Origin: Streptomyces sp. WAC 01529
GTDB taxonomy: Bacteria > Actinomycetota > Actinomycetes > Streptomycetales > Streptomycetaceae
Length of the DNA: 64,000 bases
Reading direction: 5' to 3'
Assembly: GCF_003945545.1 (NCBI RefSeq)
Contig: NZ_CP029617.1
Span: forward strand, 7,529,001 to 7,593,000
Position 1 is the first letter of the stretch. Every line of letters begins with the position of its first letter. The notes under the pieces are model-generated. The model had not been told where the DNA came from. It did no database searches and saw only the letters and a list, made by a program, of their open reading frames with translations. This document shows positions 42,650 through 51,475 of the stretch, one piece after another. Both the position numbers and the translations under genes were made by a program.

Positions 42650-44008
42650 ATGCCAAGCCGCAGCGAGAGCCGTACCCAGCTCATCGAGTCACTCATGGAG
42701 CGGTTCCCGCACGTGCCGCGGGAAGCCGTGATCAAGGAGGATCTGCTGCGCGGCGGCATCGCCTTCGACGAGTCGGCGCTCAGTGACAACGAAGGCGGCG
42801 AGGTCAAGCCGAAGTCGTACTTCATCTTCTCCTTCGACCACGGCACCCTCCCCGAGCTGGGAGCCGCCGCGCTGCGCCGCCCGCCGGAGGAGATCGTCCT
42901 CACCGGCGGCCCCTACGAGCTGCGCCGCACCGTCGTCTCGGTGCGCGTCAACCCGTCCTCGCCCTACCGCGTCGCCGCCGACGACAACGGCGTCCTCGGC
43001 CTCTACCTCGACGGCGTCCGCATCTCCGACGTGGGCCTGCCGCCGATGCCGGACTACTACCGGCACACCCTGGAGAACGGCAAGTCCGTGATGGAGGTCG
43101 CGCCCACCATCCAGTGGGGCTACCTGATCTATCTGACGGTCTTCCGCGTCTGCCAGTACTTCGGCGCCAAGGAGGAGTGCCAGTACTGCGACATCAACCA
43201 CAACTGGCGCCAGCACAAGGCGGCCGGGCGGCCCTACACGGGTGTGAAGCCGGTGGAGGAGGTCCTGGAGGCCCTCGCCATCATCGACAAGTACGACACC
43301 AACAAGTCCTCTACCGCGTACACGCTGACCGGCGGTGCCATCACCTCCCAGATCGGCGGCAAGGACGAGGCCGACTTCTACGGTCAGTACGCGAAGGCCA
43401 TCGAGGAGCGCTTCCCGGGCCGCTGGATCGGCAAGGTCGTCGCCCAGGCCCTGCCCAAGGCGGACGTGCAGCGCTTCCACGACTACGGCGTACGGATCTA
43501 CCACCCCAACTACGAGGTGTGGGACCCGTATCTCTTCGAGCGGTACTGCCCCGGCAAGGAGCGGTACGTCGGCCGTGACGAGTGGCACCGGCGGATCCTG
43601 GACTCCGCGGAGGTGTTCGGCCCGCGCAACGTGATCCCGAACTTCGTGGCGGGCGTGGAGATGGCGGAGCCGTTCGGCTTCAAGACGGTCGACGAGGCCA
43701 TCGACTCCACCGTCGAGGGGTTGCAGTACTTCATGTCGCGGGGGATCACGCCGCGCTTCACCACGTGGTGCCCGGAGCCGACTACTCCGCTGGGCAAGGC
43801 GAACCCCCAGGGGGCCCCGCTGGAGTATCACGTGCGTCTCCTTGAGGCCTACCGCGCGACGATGGAGGCCAACGGGCTCACCTCGCCGCCCGGGTACGGG
43901 CCGGCCGGGCCCGGCAACGCGGTCTTCTCCGTCAGCTCCTTCATGGACAGCCTGCCCGCGGAGGAGGCCGCCCCGGAGGACGTCGTCGTCCCTGCGCGGG
44001 GGCGGTAG
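42650..44008 (+). CDS. Radical SAM protein with an extended CX8CX2C cluster motif
   Basis: 452 residues. The putative [4Fe-4S] motif is C168-QYFGAKEE-C177-QY-C180, an eight-residue first gap in place of the usual three. The later parts fit a radical SAM barrel: YTLTGGAITSQIGGKDEADF (GGE-like glycine strand), RWIGKVVAQALPKADVQRF, YHPNYEVWDPYLF, and a last TTWCPEPTTPLGK. The N-terminal 150 residues (an LSDNEGGEVKPKSYFIFSFD region) are unfamiliar. It starts at ATG 42650 with a weak RBS. No partner gene is obvious; an SDR lies 347 bases downstream beyond a large inverted repeat. Substrate unknown. Confidence 0.8.
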   Translation: MPSRSESRTQLIESLMERFPHVPREAVIKEDLLRGGIAFDESALSDNEGGEVKPKSYFIFSFDHGTLPELGAAALRRPPEEIVLTGGPYELRRTVVSVRVNPSSPYRVAADDNGVLGLYLDGVRISDVGLPPMPDYYRHTLENGKSVMEVAPTIQWGYLIYLTVFRVCQYFGAKEECQYCDINHNWRQHKAAGRPYTGVKPVEEVLEALAIIDKYDTNKSSTAYTLTGGAITSQIGGKDEADFYGQYAKAIEERFPGRWIGKVVAQALPKADVQRFHDYGVRIYHPNYEVWDPYLFERYCPGKERYVGRDEWHRRILDSAEVFGPRNVIPNFVAGVEMAEPFGFKTVDEAIDSTVEGLQYFMSRGITPRFTTWCPEPTTPLGKANPQGAPLEYHVRLLEAYRATMEANGLTSPPGYGPAGPGNAVFSVSSFMDSLPAEEAAPEDVVVPARGR

Positions 44009-44091
44009 GGCCTCCTGGGGGCCTGGTTCTGCTTGGCTCGGGGTCCCTGCGTCCCTGCCTGGCCGCCGCTTCGCGGCTCCCGGGTTCCCCG

Positions 44092-44236
44092 CCCTGGCCG
44101 CCGCTTCGCGGCGATTCTCCCACCCACCCACCCGTTTACCCGGCGCCGAGTAGACCCAGGTCGGGCTACCTCGCTGCTCGATGCGGGGTGAACGGGTGGG
44201 TGGGTGGGAAACATCGCCGCGAAGCGGCGGCCGGGG
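44092..44236. repeat. Long imperfect inverted repeat (about 48-bp arms)
   Basis: The arm 44092-44140 (CCCTGGCCGCCGCTTCGCGG..., then CCCACCCACCCACCCGTTTACC) is matched in reverse by 44187-44236 with about four differences; the spacer is 46 bases. A shorter piece of the left arm (CCTGGCCGCCGCTTCGCGGC) also lies directly repeated at 44058-44077. It sits between the radical SAM and SDR genes. It could be a strong terminator, a processed RNA hairpin, or a non-coding mobile (MITE-like) element. Confidence 0.8.
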
Positions 44237-44354
44237 CATCAGCTCGGCGCACCCGGCAAGACCCGGCAAGAGAGGCCCGGGGCGGCAGCTGGGCGCGCAC
44301 CCGGCAAGATAGGCCCCGGGCGCGCAGAGTCAGCCAACCCGACCGGAGGTCCCC

Positions 44355-45083
44355 GTGCACCACCCCCTCACCGTCGTCACCGGCGGCAGCCGCGGCATCG
44401 GCGCCGCTGTCGGTGCCCGTCTCGCCGAGGACGGGCACGACGTCGTCATCGGCTACCGCTCGGACGAGGCCGCCGCGGAGAAGGCCGCCGATGCCGTACG
44501 TGCCTTCGGGCGCCGCTGCCTGACGGTGCGGGTCGACACCGCCGACGAGCGTGACGTCGACCGCCTCTTCGATTCCGCCGCGGAACTCGGGCCCGTCACC
44601 GGCCTGGTCAACAACGCGGGGGTGAGCGGCCCCGTCGGCCCCCTCGCCGACGCCGACGCCGAGGGGATGCGCCGGGCGCTCGAAGTGAACGTACTCGGGT
44701 ATCTGCTCTGTGCCCGGCGTGCGGTGCGGGAGCTGAAGGCGCATGGCGGCGGCGCCATAGTGAACGTCTCGTCGTCGGCGGCCACCCTCGGCGCGCCGGG
44801 CGAGTACGTGCACTACGCGGCCGCCAAGGGCGCCGTCGACACCATGACGGTCGGCCTCGCCAAGGAGGTCGCCGCGGACGGGATCCGCGTCAACGCCGTC
44901 GCCCCCGGCGTCATCTGGACCGAGTTCCACGCCGACCCCGAGCGTCCCGCGAAGCTCGCGGCGGGCATCCCCATGGGGCGCTCCGGACAGCCCTCGGAGA
45001 TCGCCGCGGCCGTCTCGTGGCTGCTCTCGGACGACGCCTCGTACACGACGGGCACGGTTCTGCGGGTCGCGGGCGGCCGTTGA
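44355..45083 (+). CDS. SDR-family oxidoreductase, FabG-like
   Basis: 242 residues with the classical SDR set: VVTGGSRGIGAAV (cofactor), VNNAGVSGP, IVNVSSSAAT (Ser), YVHYAAAKGAVDTM (Tyr and Lys of YxxxK), VNAVAPGVIWTEF, and a C-terminal SYTTGTVLRVAGGR. Unlike the SDR at 20913 the catalytic residues are intact. It probably uses NADP(H) on an alcohol or ketone. The GTG start follows CCGGAGG. It may be read with the GNAT gene 69 bases downstream. Confidence 0.92.
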   Translation: MHHPLTVVTGGSRGIGAAVGARLAEDGHDVVIGYRSDEAAAEKAADAVRAFGRRCLTVRVDTADERDVDRLFDSAAELGPVTGLVNNAGVSGPVGPLADADAEGMRRALEVNVLGYLLCARRAVRELKAHGGGAIVNVSSSAATLGAPGEYVHYAAAKGAVDTMTVGLAKEVAADGIRVNAVAPGVIWTEFHADPERPAKLAAGIPMGRSGQPSEIAAAVSWLLSDDASYTTGTVLRVAGGR

Positions 45084-45152
45084 CCCTGACCCTCCCGGGC
45101 GGCCCCGGGGAGCCGTTGACCGCCCCGCGCGGACCCCTCGTACGCTGATCGC

Positions 45153-45707
45153 ATGATCGGTGAAGAGGCGGCACTCACGGCGGATGTCCTCATACGGCCC
45201 GTCACGATCGACGACGCCGAGGCGCTGGCCCGCGCCTATCGGCGCAACCGCGCCCACCTCGCCCCCTGGGACCCCGGCCGGACCGAGACCTTCTACACCA
45301 CGGAGGGTCAGGCCGCCCGGGTCCAGGGGCAGTTGGACGAGATGCTGGTGGGCCGGAGCGCGCACTGGGTGTTCGTCGACGGCGGTGAGATCGTCGGGCA
45401 CGCCGCCCTGTCGAACATCGTGCTCGGCCCGGTCCGCAGCGGGATGCTCGGCTACTGGACCGACGCGGGGCAGCTCGGCCGGGGCCTCGCCTCCGCCGCC
45501 ACGCGCCACGTCTGCGAGATCGCCGACACCCGGCTCGGCCTGCACCGCGTCGAGGCGGGCACCCTGCTCGACAACACCGCCTCGCAGCGCGTGCTCGTCA
45601 AGTGCGGCTTCCAGGAGTACGGGGTCGCGCCCAAGTCCCTCTACGTCAACGGCGCCTGGCGCGACCACCGCCTCTTCCAGCGGATCCTCAACGACCGCCC
45701 CGCGTAG
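45153..45707 (+). CDS. GNAT N-acetyltransferase, RimJ/RimL type
   Basis: 184 residues. The GNAT pattern of ribosomal-protein-alanine acetyltransferases is visible: VTIDDAEALARAYRRNRAHL, AHWVFVDGGEIVGHAAL, GYWTDAGQLGRGLASAATRH (acetyl-CoA loop), and LGLHRVEAGTLLDNTASQRVL followed by KCGFQEYG. The substrate is likely a protein N-terminus or small amine; not known. It converges on the APC permease gene (12 bases apart). Confidence 0.9.
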   Translation: MIGEEAALTADVLIRPVTIDDAEALARAYRRNRAHLAPWDPGRTETFYTTEGQAARVQGQLDEMLVGRSAHWVFVDGGEIVGHAALSNIVLGPVRSGMLGYWTDAGQLGRGLASAATRHVCEIADTRLGLHRVEAGTLLDNTASQRVLVKCGFQEYGVAPKSLYVNGAWRDHRLFQRILNDRPA

Positions 45708-45719
45708 GGCGGCCCGGGG

Positions 45720-47255
45720 TCAGACGATGCCCTCCGCGATCTCGGCCTGCTCGCGGTCCGAGCCGTACGCCTGCGGGGTGCTGTAGGAGCGGCGCGCCAC
45801 GAACCACCACACGGTCGCCAGGATCAGCACCACGGCCAGCGCGATCGACGCGTAGTTCATCGAGCTGACCGTCACCGGCGAGACCTGCGGCAGGCAGAAC
45901 AGGACCGTCACGAACGCCACCCACAGCACCGCGATCCAGCCGATGGGCTTGCTCCAGCGGCCCAGGTTCCACGGACCCGGCTGGAAGCGGTCGCCCGCGC
46001 GGAGCCGCAGATAGATCGGGATGGCGTAGGCGGGCGTGATGCCGATGACATTGATGGCGGTCACGGCGGTGTAGGCGGTCGCCGAGTACAGCGACGGCAG
46101 CGCGATCGCGGCGGCCAGACCCACCGAGAGCCACACCGCGGGCACCGGCACCTGGGTGCGGGAGCTGACCTTGCGCCACAGCGCGGAGCCGGGCAGCGCG
46201 TTGTCTCGGGAGAACGCGAACACCATCCGGCTCGCCGCCGCCGTCTCGGCGTTGCCGCAGAACAGCTGCGCCACGATCACGACGAGCAGCAGGGCCGTCG
46301 CGCCGGACTCGCCCAGCGCGTCGATCATGATCTGGGCGGGCTGCACGCCGGTCTCGGTGTCCAGGGTGCCCGCGTAGTCCTGGATGGCGAAGGTCAGCCC
46401 GGCGAGCAGCACGAAACCGGCGATCCACGACGCCCAGATGGCGCGCACGATGCCGCGCGCCGCGGTCACCGACGCGTTGGAGGTCTCCTCGGACAGGTGC
46501 GCGGACGCGTCGTACCCGGAGAACGTGTACTGCGCGAGGAGCAGGCCGATCGCCGTGACGTAGAGCGGGTTGTCCCAGCCGGTGGCGTTGAAGTACCCGC
46601 CGCTGCCGAAGACGTCCGACACCGACTGGTGGTGGTCCGGCACGATCGCGAGTGCGCCGACGATCACGCTCACACCCGCCACGTGCCACCACACGCTGAT
46701 CGAGTTGAGCAGGCTCACCAGACGGACGTTGAACAGGTTCAACAGGGCGTGCAGGAGCAGGATGCACAGGAAGATCAGGAACGTCTTCTCCGGGGTCGGC
46801 GTGAAGCCGAACCGCAGGTTGAGGAAGGCCCCCGTGAACAGCGCGGCGCCGTAGTCGATGCCCGCGATCGCGCCGAGCAGCCCGAGGAGGTTCAGCCAGC
46901 CCGTGTACCAGCCCCAGCGGCGCCCGCCGAGCCGGTCGGCCATGTAGTACAGGGCGCCCGAGGTCGGATACGCGCTGGTGACCTCGGCGAGCGCGAGGCC
47001 CACGCAGAGCACGAAGAGGCCCACACCCGCCCAGCCCCAGAGCATCACGGCGGGGCCGCCGGTCTTCATGCCGAAGCCGTACAGCGTCATGCAGCCGGAC
47101 AGGATGGAGATGACGGAGAAGCTGATGGCGAAGTTGCCGAACCCGCCCATGCGGCGGGCGAGTACGGGCTGGTAGCCGAGTTCCCTGAGTCTTTCTTCCT
47201 CGTCCTTGCGCGGTGGCGCCGGGACGGTGCTCGACGACCAGGTGGTGCGGGACAC
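45720..47255 (-). CDS. APC-superfamily amino acid permease
   Basis: 511 residues with twelve membrane segments. The start has LRELGYQPVLARRMGGFGNF, the conserved entry of the GABA/basic amino-acid permease group, then FAISFSVISILSG and TSGALYYMADRLGG. Helix breaks (SEETSNASVTAARGI) fit the LeuT-fold of APC transporters. It imports or exchanges an amino acid or polyamine; specificity unknown. The GTG at 47255 is preceded by GGAGG, and a run of thirteen G (plus strand) lies directly upstream at 47268-47280. Confidence 0.92.
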   Translation of the reverse strand: MSRTTWSSSTVPAPPRKDEEERLRELGYQPVLARRMGGFGNFAISFSVISILSGCMTLYGFGMKTGGPAVMLWGWAGVGLFVLCVGLALAEVTSAYPTSGALYYMADRLGGRRWGWYTGWLNLLGLLGAIAGIDYGAALFTGAFLNLRFGFTPTPEKTFLIFLCILLLHALLNLFNVRLVSLLNSISVWWHVAGVSVIVGALAIVPDHHQSVSDVFGSGGYFNATGWDNPLYVTAIGLLLAQYTFSGYDASAHLSEETSNASVTAARGIVRAIWASWIAGFVLLAGLTFAIQDYAGTLDTETGVQPAQIMIDALGESGATALLLVVIVAQLFCGNAETAAASRMVFAFSRDNALPGSALWRKVSSRTQVPVPAVWLSVGLAAAIALPSLYSATAYTAVTAINVIGITPAYAIPIYLRLRAGDRFQPGPWNLGRWSKPIGWIAVLWVAFVTVLFCLPQVSPVTVSSMNYASIALAVVLILATVWWFVARRSYSTPQAYGSDREQAEIAEGIV

Positions 47256-47267
47256 GGGTGTACCTCC

Positions 47268-47280
47268 GGGGGGGGGGGGG
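47268..47280. repeat. Homopolymer of 13 G (plus strand)
   Basis: A run of thirteen G on the plus strand lies next to the GGAGG ribosome site of the permease gene (C-run on its coding strand). Such tracts are prone to slippage and also to sequencing error, so the real length may differ. Confidence 0.85.
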
Positions 47281-47322
47281 AAGCGGTGGCGGGGAGCGGG
47301 GGGATCCTCTGCGGCGCGGGCC

Positions 47323-48315
47323 TCAGCCCGGGGCGCGGGAGGCGGCGGCGCAGCGGGCGCGGGCCTGGACGAAGACCTCGGCGGCCGCGTCCGTGTCACC
47401 GGGGGAGTGGGTGCGGTAGGTCCACGGCACGACCGTGTAGAAGGGGTCGAGGGCCTTGAACACCCGTAAGGCGTCGTGGAATTGGTGGGCGCCCCATAGC
47501 GCGTGCGCCAGGTGGTTGAGGTCGAGGAGCGAGGTCGCCGCGGGCGGCGCGTGGTCGAACCACAGCTGGAGGGCGCGCAGCGCGCCGCGCGTGGCGTCCT
47601 CGGAGATCCAGTGCAGGTCCAGCGCGCGTTCGTTGCCGGCCTCCCTGCGGTAGCGCTCGACCCGCACGTACAGCGGAAGCAGGTGCAGCGCCGAGCCCGC
47701 GGGAGCGGCGGCGGACGCCCACTGCACGAAGTTGTACGCCTCGGTGAGCGGGCCCCGGGCGCGGCGCCCGTAGACGAACTGAAGCATCCGGTGGTACGCC
47801 TCGCGGTTGCCCGGGTCCCGCTTCTCGGCCTCGGCGAGCAGCTGCCAGGGGCCTGGGAAGAGCATCGGCTCCGGAGGTGCCATCCGGTGCTCGTCCCACC
47901 GCTGCCCCTCGTCCAGCTGCGCCAGGGCGAGCAGACATATCCACGGCACGGGGTCCTCGGGCGACAGGGCGGACGCGGCGGCGCACGCGGCGACCGCGTC
48001 GCGCCACAGGTCGTTGGTCCGCCGGTGCCCCGCCCGGTGGGCGCGCAGCGCACGCTCCACCAGGACCCGGGTGTGCAGCACGGCCGCCGACGCGCTGTGC
48101 GGCTCCTCGGCGCGCCAGGCGTGCACCACGTCGGAACCGGCGACGGCGGCCGCCAAGATCTGCGTACGTTGCGTCCACAGCCCCCAGTCGGGCGTCTCGG
48201 TCAGCAGATTGCGCGTGGAGACCCAGCGACCCGCCTTGAGGTCCTGGAGCACCGCGCGCAGCGGTTCGTCGTGGCCCGCCGGGTGGTACACCGGGCGACC
48301 TGACGGCATGGGCAT
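47323..48315 (-). CDS. Hypothetical protein, helical repeat-like
   Basis: 330 residues, helix-rich and without membrane segments: LRAVLQDLKAGRW, TQILAAAVAGSDVV, LWRDAVAACAAASALSPEDP, LLAEAEKRDPGNREAYHRML and ALWGAHQFHDALRVFKAL. The repeated short helix pairs resemble TPR-like superhelices of bacterial scaffold proteins. I do not recognise an enzyme. Start at ATG 48315 (48309 possible) after AGAGG. It is read in the same direction as the permease, 67 bases upstream, and may share its transcript. Confidence 0.7.
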   Translation of the reverse strand: MPMPSGRPVYHPAGHDEPLRAVLQDLKAGRWVSTRNLLTETPDWGLWTQRTQILAAAVAGSDVVHAWRAEEPHSASAAVLHTRVLVERALRAHRAGHRRTNDLWRDAVAACAAASALSPEDPVPWICLLALAQLDEGQRWDEHRMAPPEPMLFPGPWQLLAEAEKRDPGNREAYHRMLQFVYGRRARGPLTEAYNFVQWASAAAPAGSALHLLPLYVRVERYRREAGNERALDLHWISEDATRGALRALQLWFDHAPPAATSLLDLNHLAHALWGAHQFHDALRVFKALDPFYTVVPWTYRTHSPGDTDAAAEVFVQARARCAAASRAPG

Positions 48316-48578
48316 GAGTCCTCTGTTGGGGGAAGAGGGCGGAAAGCGGAAAAGTACGTGAACTCGGCGGACCCGCAAAGGCGTTGACGATGTTGCTCGG
48401 CGGTCAGTGTAGATCCGGCTCTTTACGTTCCAGGGCACTTCCTGGATCTTTTGTGACCGGCTTTTGTCAACACGGCGCGCCGCGCGTTCATTTGCTGTCC
48501 TCTCGCGGTCGCCCGGCGTCCCCTCGCCGTCGTGCAGGTCCCTTGACGGCCTCAGCCACCCTGTAGCAGGCTTCCGCG

Positions 48579-50042
48579 GTGATCAGCGATGAGCGGCCTT
48601 CGGCACAGCGGCCCGTGCTCGCCGTCGACCAGGGCACCTCCGGCACCAAGGCCCTCGTGGTCTGCCCGGAGCGCGGCGTGATCGGCACGGGCACCGCCGA
48701 GGTGCGCCCCCGCTTCCTGCCCGGCGGCCTGGTGGAGGTCGACCCCGCCGAGCTGCTCTCCTCCGTCGTCGACGCCGGGCGGCGTGCGCTGGCCGACGCG
48801 GGCGAACCGGTCGCCGCCGTCGGCCTCGCCAACCAGGGCGAAACGGTCCTGGCCTGGGACCCGGACTCCGGGGAACCGCTCACCGACGCCCTCGTCTGGC
48901 AGGACCGCCGCGCCGCCTCGATCTGCGCCGAGATCGCCGACCACGCCGAGGAGTTGAAGGACCTCACCGGGCTGCCGCTCGACCCCTACTTCGCCGCGCC
49001 CAAGATGGCGTGGATACGCCGCCACCTCACCCGGCACGGCGTGGTCACCACCAGCGACGCCTGGCTCGTCCACCGGCTCACCGGCGCCTACGTCACCGAC
49101 GCCGCCACGGCCGGCCGCACCCAGCTCCTCGACCTCGACGACGTCACCTGGTCGCCGCGCGCCCTGGAGATCTACGGGCTCACCGAGGAGCGCCTGCCCC
49201 GTGTCGTCGACGCCGCGGGCCCCTTCGGCACCACCACCGCGTTCGGCCCCGAGATCCCGCTCACCGGGCTCCTCGTCGACCAGCAGGCCGCCCTGCTCGC
49301 CCAGCACGTGACCGAGCCGGGCAGCGCCAAGTGCACCTACGGAACAGGGGCGTTCCTGCTCACCCAGACCGGCGACCGGCCACGCCGCGGCGATTCCGGT
49401 CTGGTCAGTTGCGTCGCCTGGCGGCTCGACGGGAAGAGCAGCTACTGCCTCGACGGGCAGGTCTACACCGCCGCCTCCGCCGTGCGCTGGCTCACCGACC
49501 TCGGCGTGATCGGCGGCGCCGAGGACATCGACCCCGTGGGCGGCGCCGTCCCGGACACGGGAGGCGTCACCTTCGTACCCGCCCTCGCGGGCCTCGCCGC
49601 ACCCTGGTGGCGCGGCGACCTGCGGGGCTCGCTGACCGGGCTCGGCCTCGACACCACCGCCGGGCACCTGGTCCGCGCCCTGTGCGAGGGCATCGCCGCA
49701 CAGGTCGCCTCGCTCGCCGACGCGGCCGCCGCCGACCTCGGCGAGCCCCTGACGAGCCTGCGCGTCGACGGCGGCCTCACCCGCTCGGCACTGCTCATGC
49801 AGACCCAGGCGGACCTGCTCCAACTGCCCGTCGAGGTCTCGGCGTTGCCCGATCTCACCGCGCTCGGCGCGGCCGCCGTCGCCCGCATCGGCCTGGACCC
49901 CGCGCTCCCGGTCGCCGAGGCGGCCCCCGCCTGGCGGCCCGCCGCCGTCTACGAACCCCGGATCGGCGCGGACCAGGCGGCCGAACGCCTCGCGGGCTTC
50001 CGTTCGGCCGTGACGGCACTCCTGGAACGTACGCCCTCATGA
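48579..50042 (+). CDS. FGGY-family carbohydrate kinase, glycerol-kinase-like
   Basis: 487 residues. The FGGY kinase fold is marked by LAVDQGTSGTKALV (phosphate loop 1), GLANQGETVLAWD, ALVWQDRRA, SDAWLVHRLTG, KCTYGTGAFLL, FVPALAGLAAPWW and LRVDGGLTRSALLMQTQADLL. Several of these match glycerol kinase (WQDRR, FVPA..GL.AP.W, DGG...N-like box), though the first loop is nearer the general FGGY form. The polyol phosphorylated is probably glycerol or a near relative. The GTG at 48579 starts it, and its stop overlaps the FAD oxidoreductase gene as ATGA. Confidence 0.88.
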   Translation: MISDERPSAQRPVLAVDQGTSGTKALVVCPERGVIGTGTAEVRPRFLPGGLVEVDPAELLSSVVDAGRRALADAGEPVAAVGLANQGETVLAWDPDSGEPLTDALVWQDRRAASICAEIADHAEELKDLTGLPLDPYFAAPKMAWIRRHLTRHGVVTTSDAWLVHRLTGAYVTDAATAGRTQLLDLDDVTWSPRALEIYGLTEERLPRVVDAAGPFGTTTAFGPEIPLTGLLVDQQAALLAQHVTEPGSAKCTYGTGAFLLTQTGDRPRRGDSGLVSCVAWRLDGKSSYCLDGQVYTAASAVRWLTDLGVIGGAEDIDPVGGAVPDTGGVTFVPALAGLAAPWWRGDLRGSLTGLGLDTTAGHLVRALCEGIAAQVASLADAAAADLGEPLTSLRVDGGLTRSALLMQTQADLLQLPVEVSALPDLTALGAAAVARIGLDPALPVAEAAPAWRPAAVYEPRIGADQAAERLAGFRSAVTALLERTPS

Positions 50043-51475
50043 GCGTCGCCGAGAGCGCCGGGCGGGTGCTGAGGAGCGGCGCGCCACCCGACACGGCGTA
50101 CGACGTCACGGTCATCGGCGCCGGAGTCGTGGGCACGGCCATCGCCCGTGAACTGGCCCGCCACCGCGGGCTGCGCATCGCCCTGCTCGACGCGGCGAAC
50201 GACGTCGGCGAGGGCACGTCCAAGGCGAACACCGCGATCCTGCACACCGGCTTCGACGCCGTGCCCGGCTCCCTGGAGGCCCGTCTCGTCCGCGAGGGCC
50301 GGCGCCTCCTCGCCGCCTACGCCACCGAGTCCGGTATCCCGGTCGAGCCGGTCGGTGCGCTGCTCGTGGCCTGGGACGAGGAACAACGGGCCGCACTCCC
50401 GGGCCTGTTGGACAAGGCCGCCCGCAACGGCTACCACGCGGCACGGATCATCGGCCCCGACGAGGTCAGGGCCCGCGAACCACACCTGGGCCCCGGAGCG
50501 CTCGGCGCGCTCGACGTGCCCGGCGAGAGCATCATCTGCCCCTGGACGACCACACTCGCCTACGCCACCCAGGCCGTACGCGGTGGTGTCGATCTGCACC
50601 TCAACTGCCGTGTGCGGCAGATCGATCCGGGCGGCGGCCTTCACGAGCTGACCACGAGCCGCGGCACCCTGCGCACCCGCCACCTCGTGAACGCCGCGGG
50701 CCTGCACGCCGACGCGGTCGACCGGCTCCTCGGCCACGACGACTTCACCGTCACCCCGCGCCGCGGCCAGCTCATCGTCTTCGACAAGTTCGCCCGCGAC
50801 CTCGTCGACCACATCCTGCTGCCCGTGCCCACCGCACTCGGCAAGGGCGTCCTGGTGGCCCCGACCGTGTACGGAAACGTCCTCCTCGGCCCCACCGCCG
50901 AGGAGTTGGACGACAAGACGGCCACCGGCTCGACCGCCGAAGGCATCGCCCTGCTGCGCGAGAAGGGCCGTCGGATCCTGCCCGAACTGCTCGACGAGGA
51001 GGTCACCGCGGTCTACGCCGGACTGCGCGCCGCCACCGGGTACGACGACTACCGCGTCAGCGCCCACAAGGAGCAGCGCTATGTCACGGTCGGCGGCATC
51101 CGCTCGACCGGGCTCACCGCGTCCCTGGCCATCGCCGCCCACGTCACCGACCTCCTCGCCACCACGGGCCTCGACCTCCCCGCGGCCCGGGACCTGCCAC
51201 CCCTTCGCATGCCGAACCTCGGCGAGGCCCTCCCGCGCCCCTACCAGCGCGCCGACCTCATCGCCGCCGACCCCGCGTACGGCACCCTCGTCTGCCACTG
51301 CGAGCGGGTCACGCGCGGCGAGATCCGCGACGCCCTCGCGGCGGTGGTTCCGCCGGGCTCACCGGATGGGCTGCGGCGCCGGACCCGGGCGGGCGCCGGG
51401 CGCTGCCAGGGCTTCCACTGCGGGGCCCAGGTGCGTGAACTCTTCGAAAAGGGTGGGGAGCCGGGGTCCGGATGA
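50039..51475 (+). CDS. FAD-dependent glycerol-3-phosphate dehydrogenase-like oxidoreductase with [2Fe-2S]-type tail
   Basis: 478 residues. The N-terminus has the FAD motif VTVIGAGVVGTAIARELARH and NTAILHTGFDA, a DAO/GlpA-type pattern. The C-terminal 80 residues carry LVCHCERVTRGEIRDAL and GAGRCQGFHCGAQV, the BFD-like [2Fe-2S] cysteine motifs CxC...CxxxxC. This composition recalls GlpA of the anaerobic GlpABC enzyme and its relatives. It is coupled with the FGGY kinase (ATGA) and with the next FAD protein (ATGA), so the three should oxidise the kinase product in sequence. Confidence 0.9.
   Translation: MSVAESAGRVLRSGAPPDTAYDVTVIGAGVVGTAIARELARHRGLRIALLDAANDVGEGTSKANTAILHTGFDAVPGSLEARLVREGRRLLAAYATESGIPVEPVGALLVAWDEEQRAALPGLLDKAARNGYHAARIIGPDEVRAREPHLGPGALGALDVPGESIICPWTTTLAYATQAVRGGVDLHLNCRVRQIDPGGGLHELTTSRGTLRTRHLVNAAGLHADAVDRLLGHDDFTVTPRRGQLIVFDKFARDLVDHILLPVPTALGKGVLVAPTVYGNVLLGPTAEELDDKTATGSTAEGIALLREKGRRILPELLDEEVTAVYAGLRAATGYDDYRVSAHKEQRYVTVGGIRSTGLTASLAIAAHVTDLLATTGLDLPAARDLPPLRMPNLGEALPRPYQRADLIAADPAYGTLVCHCERVTRGEIRDALAAVVPPGSPDGLRRRTRAGAGRCQGFHCGAQVRELFEKGGEPGSG

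Noticed and set aside
41082..42731. 549-codon plus-strand frame
   Set aside because: Overlaps the membrane protein and two intergenic stretches, has no domain motifs and an anomalous composition.
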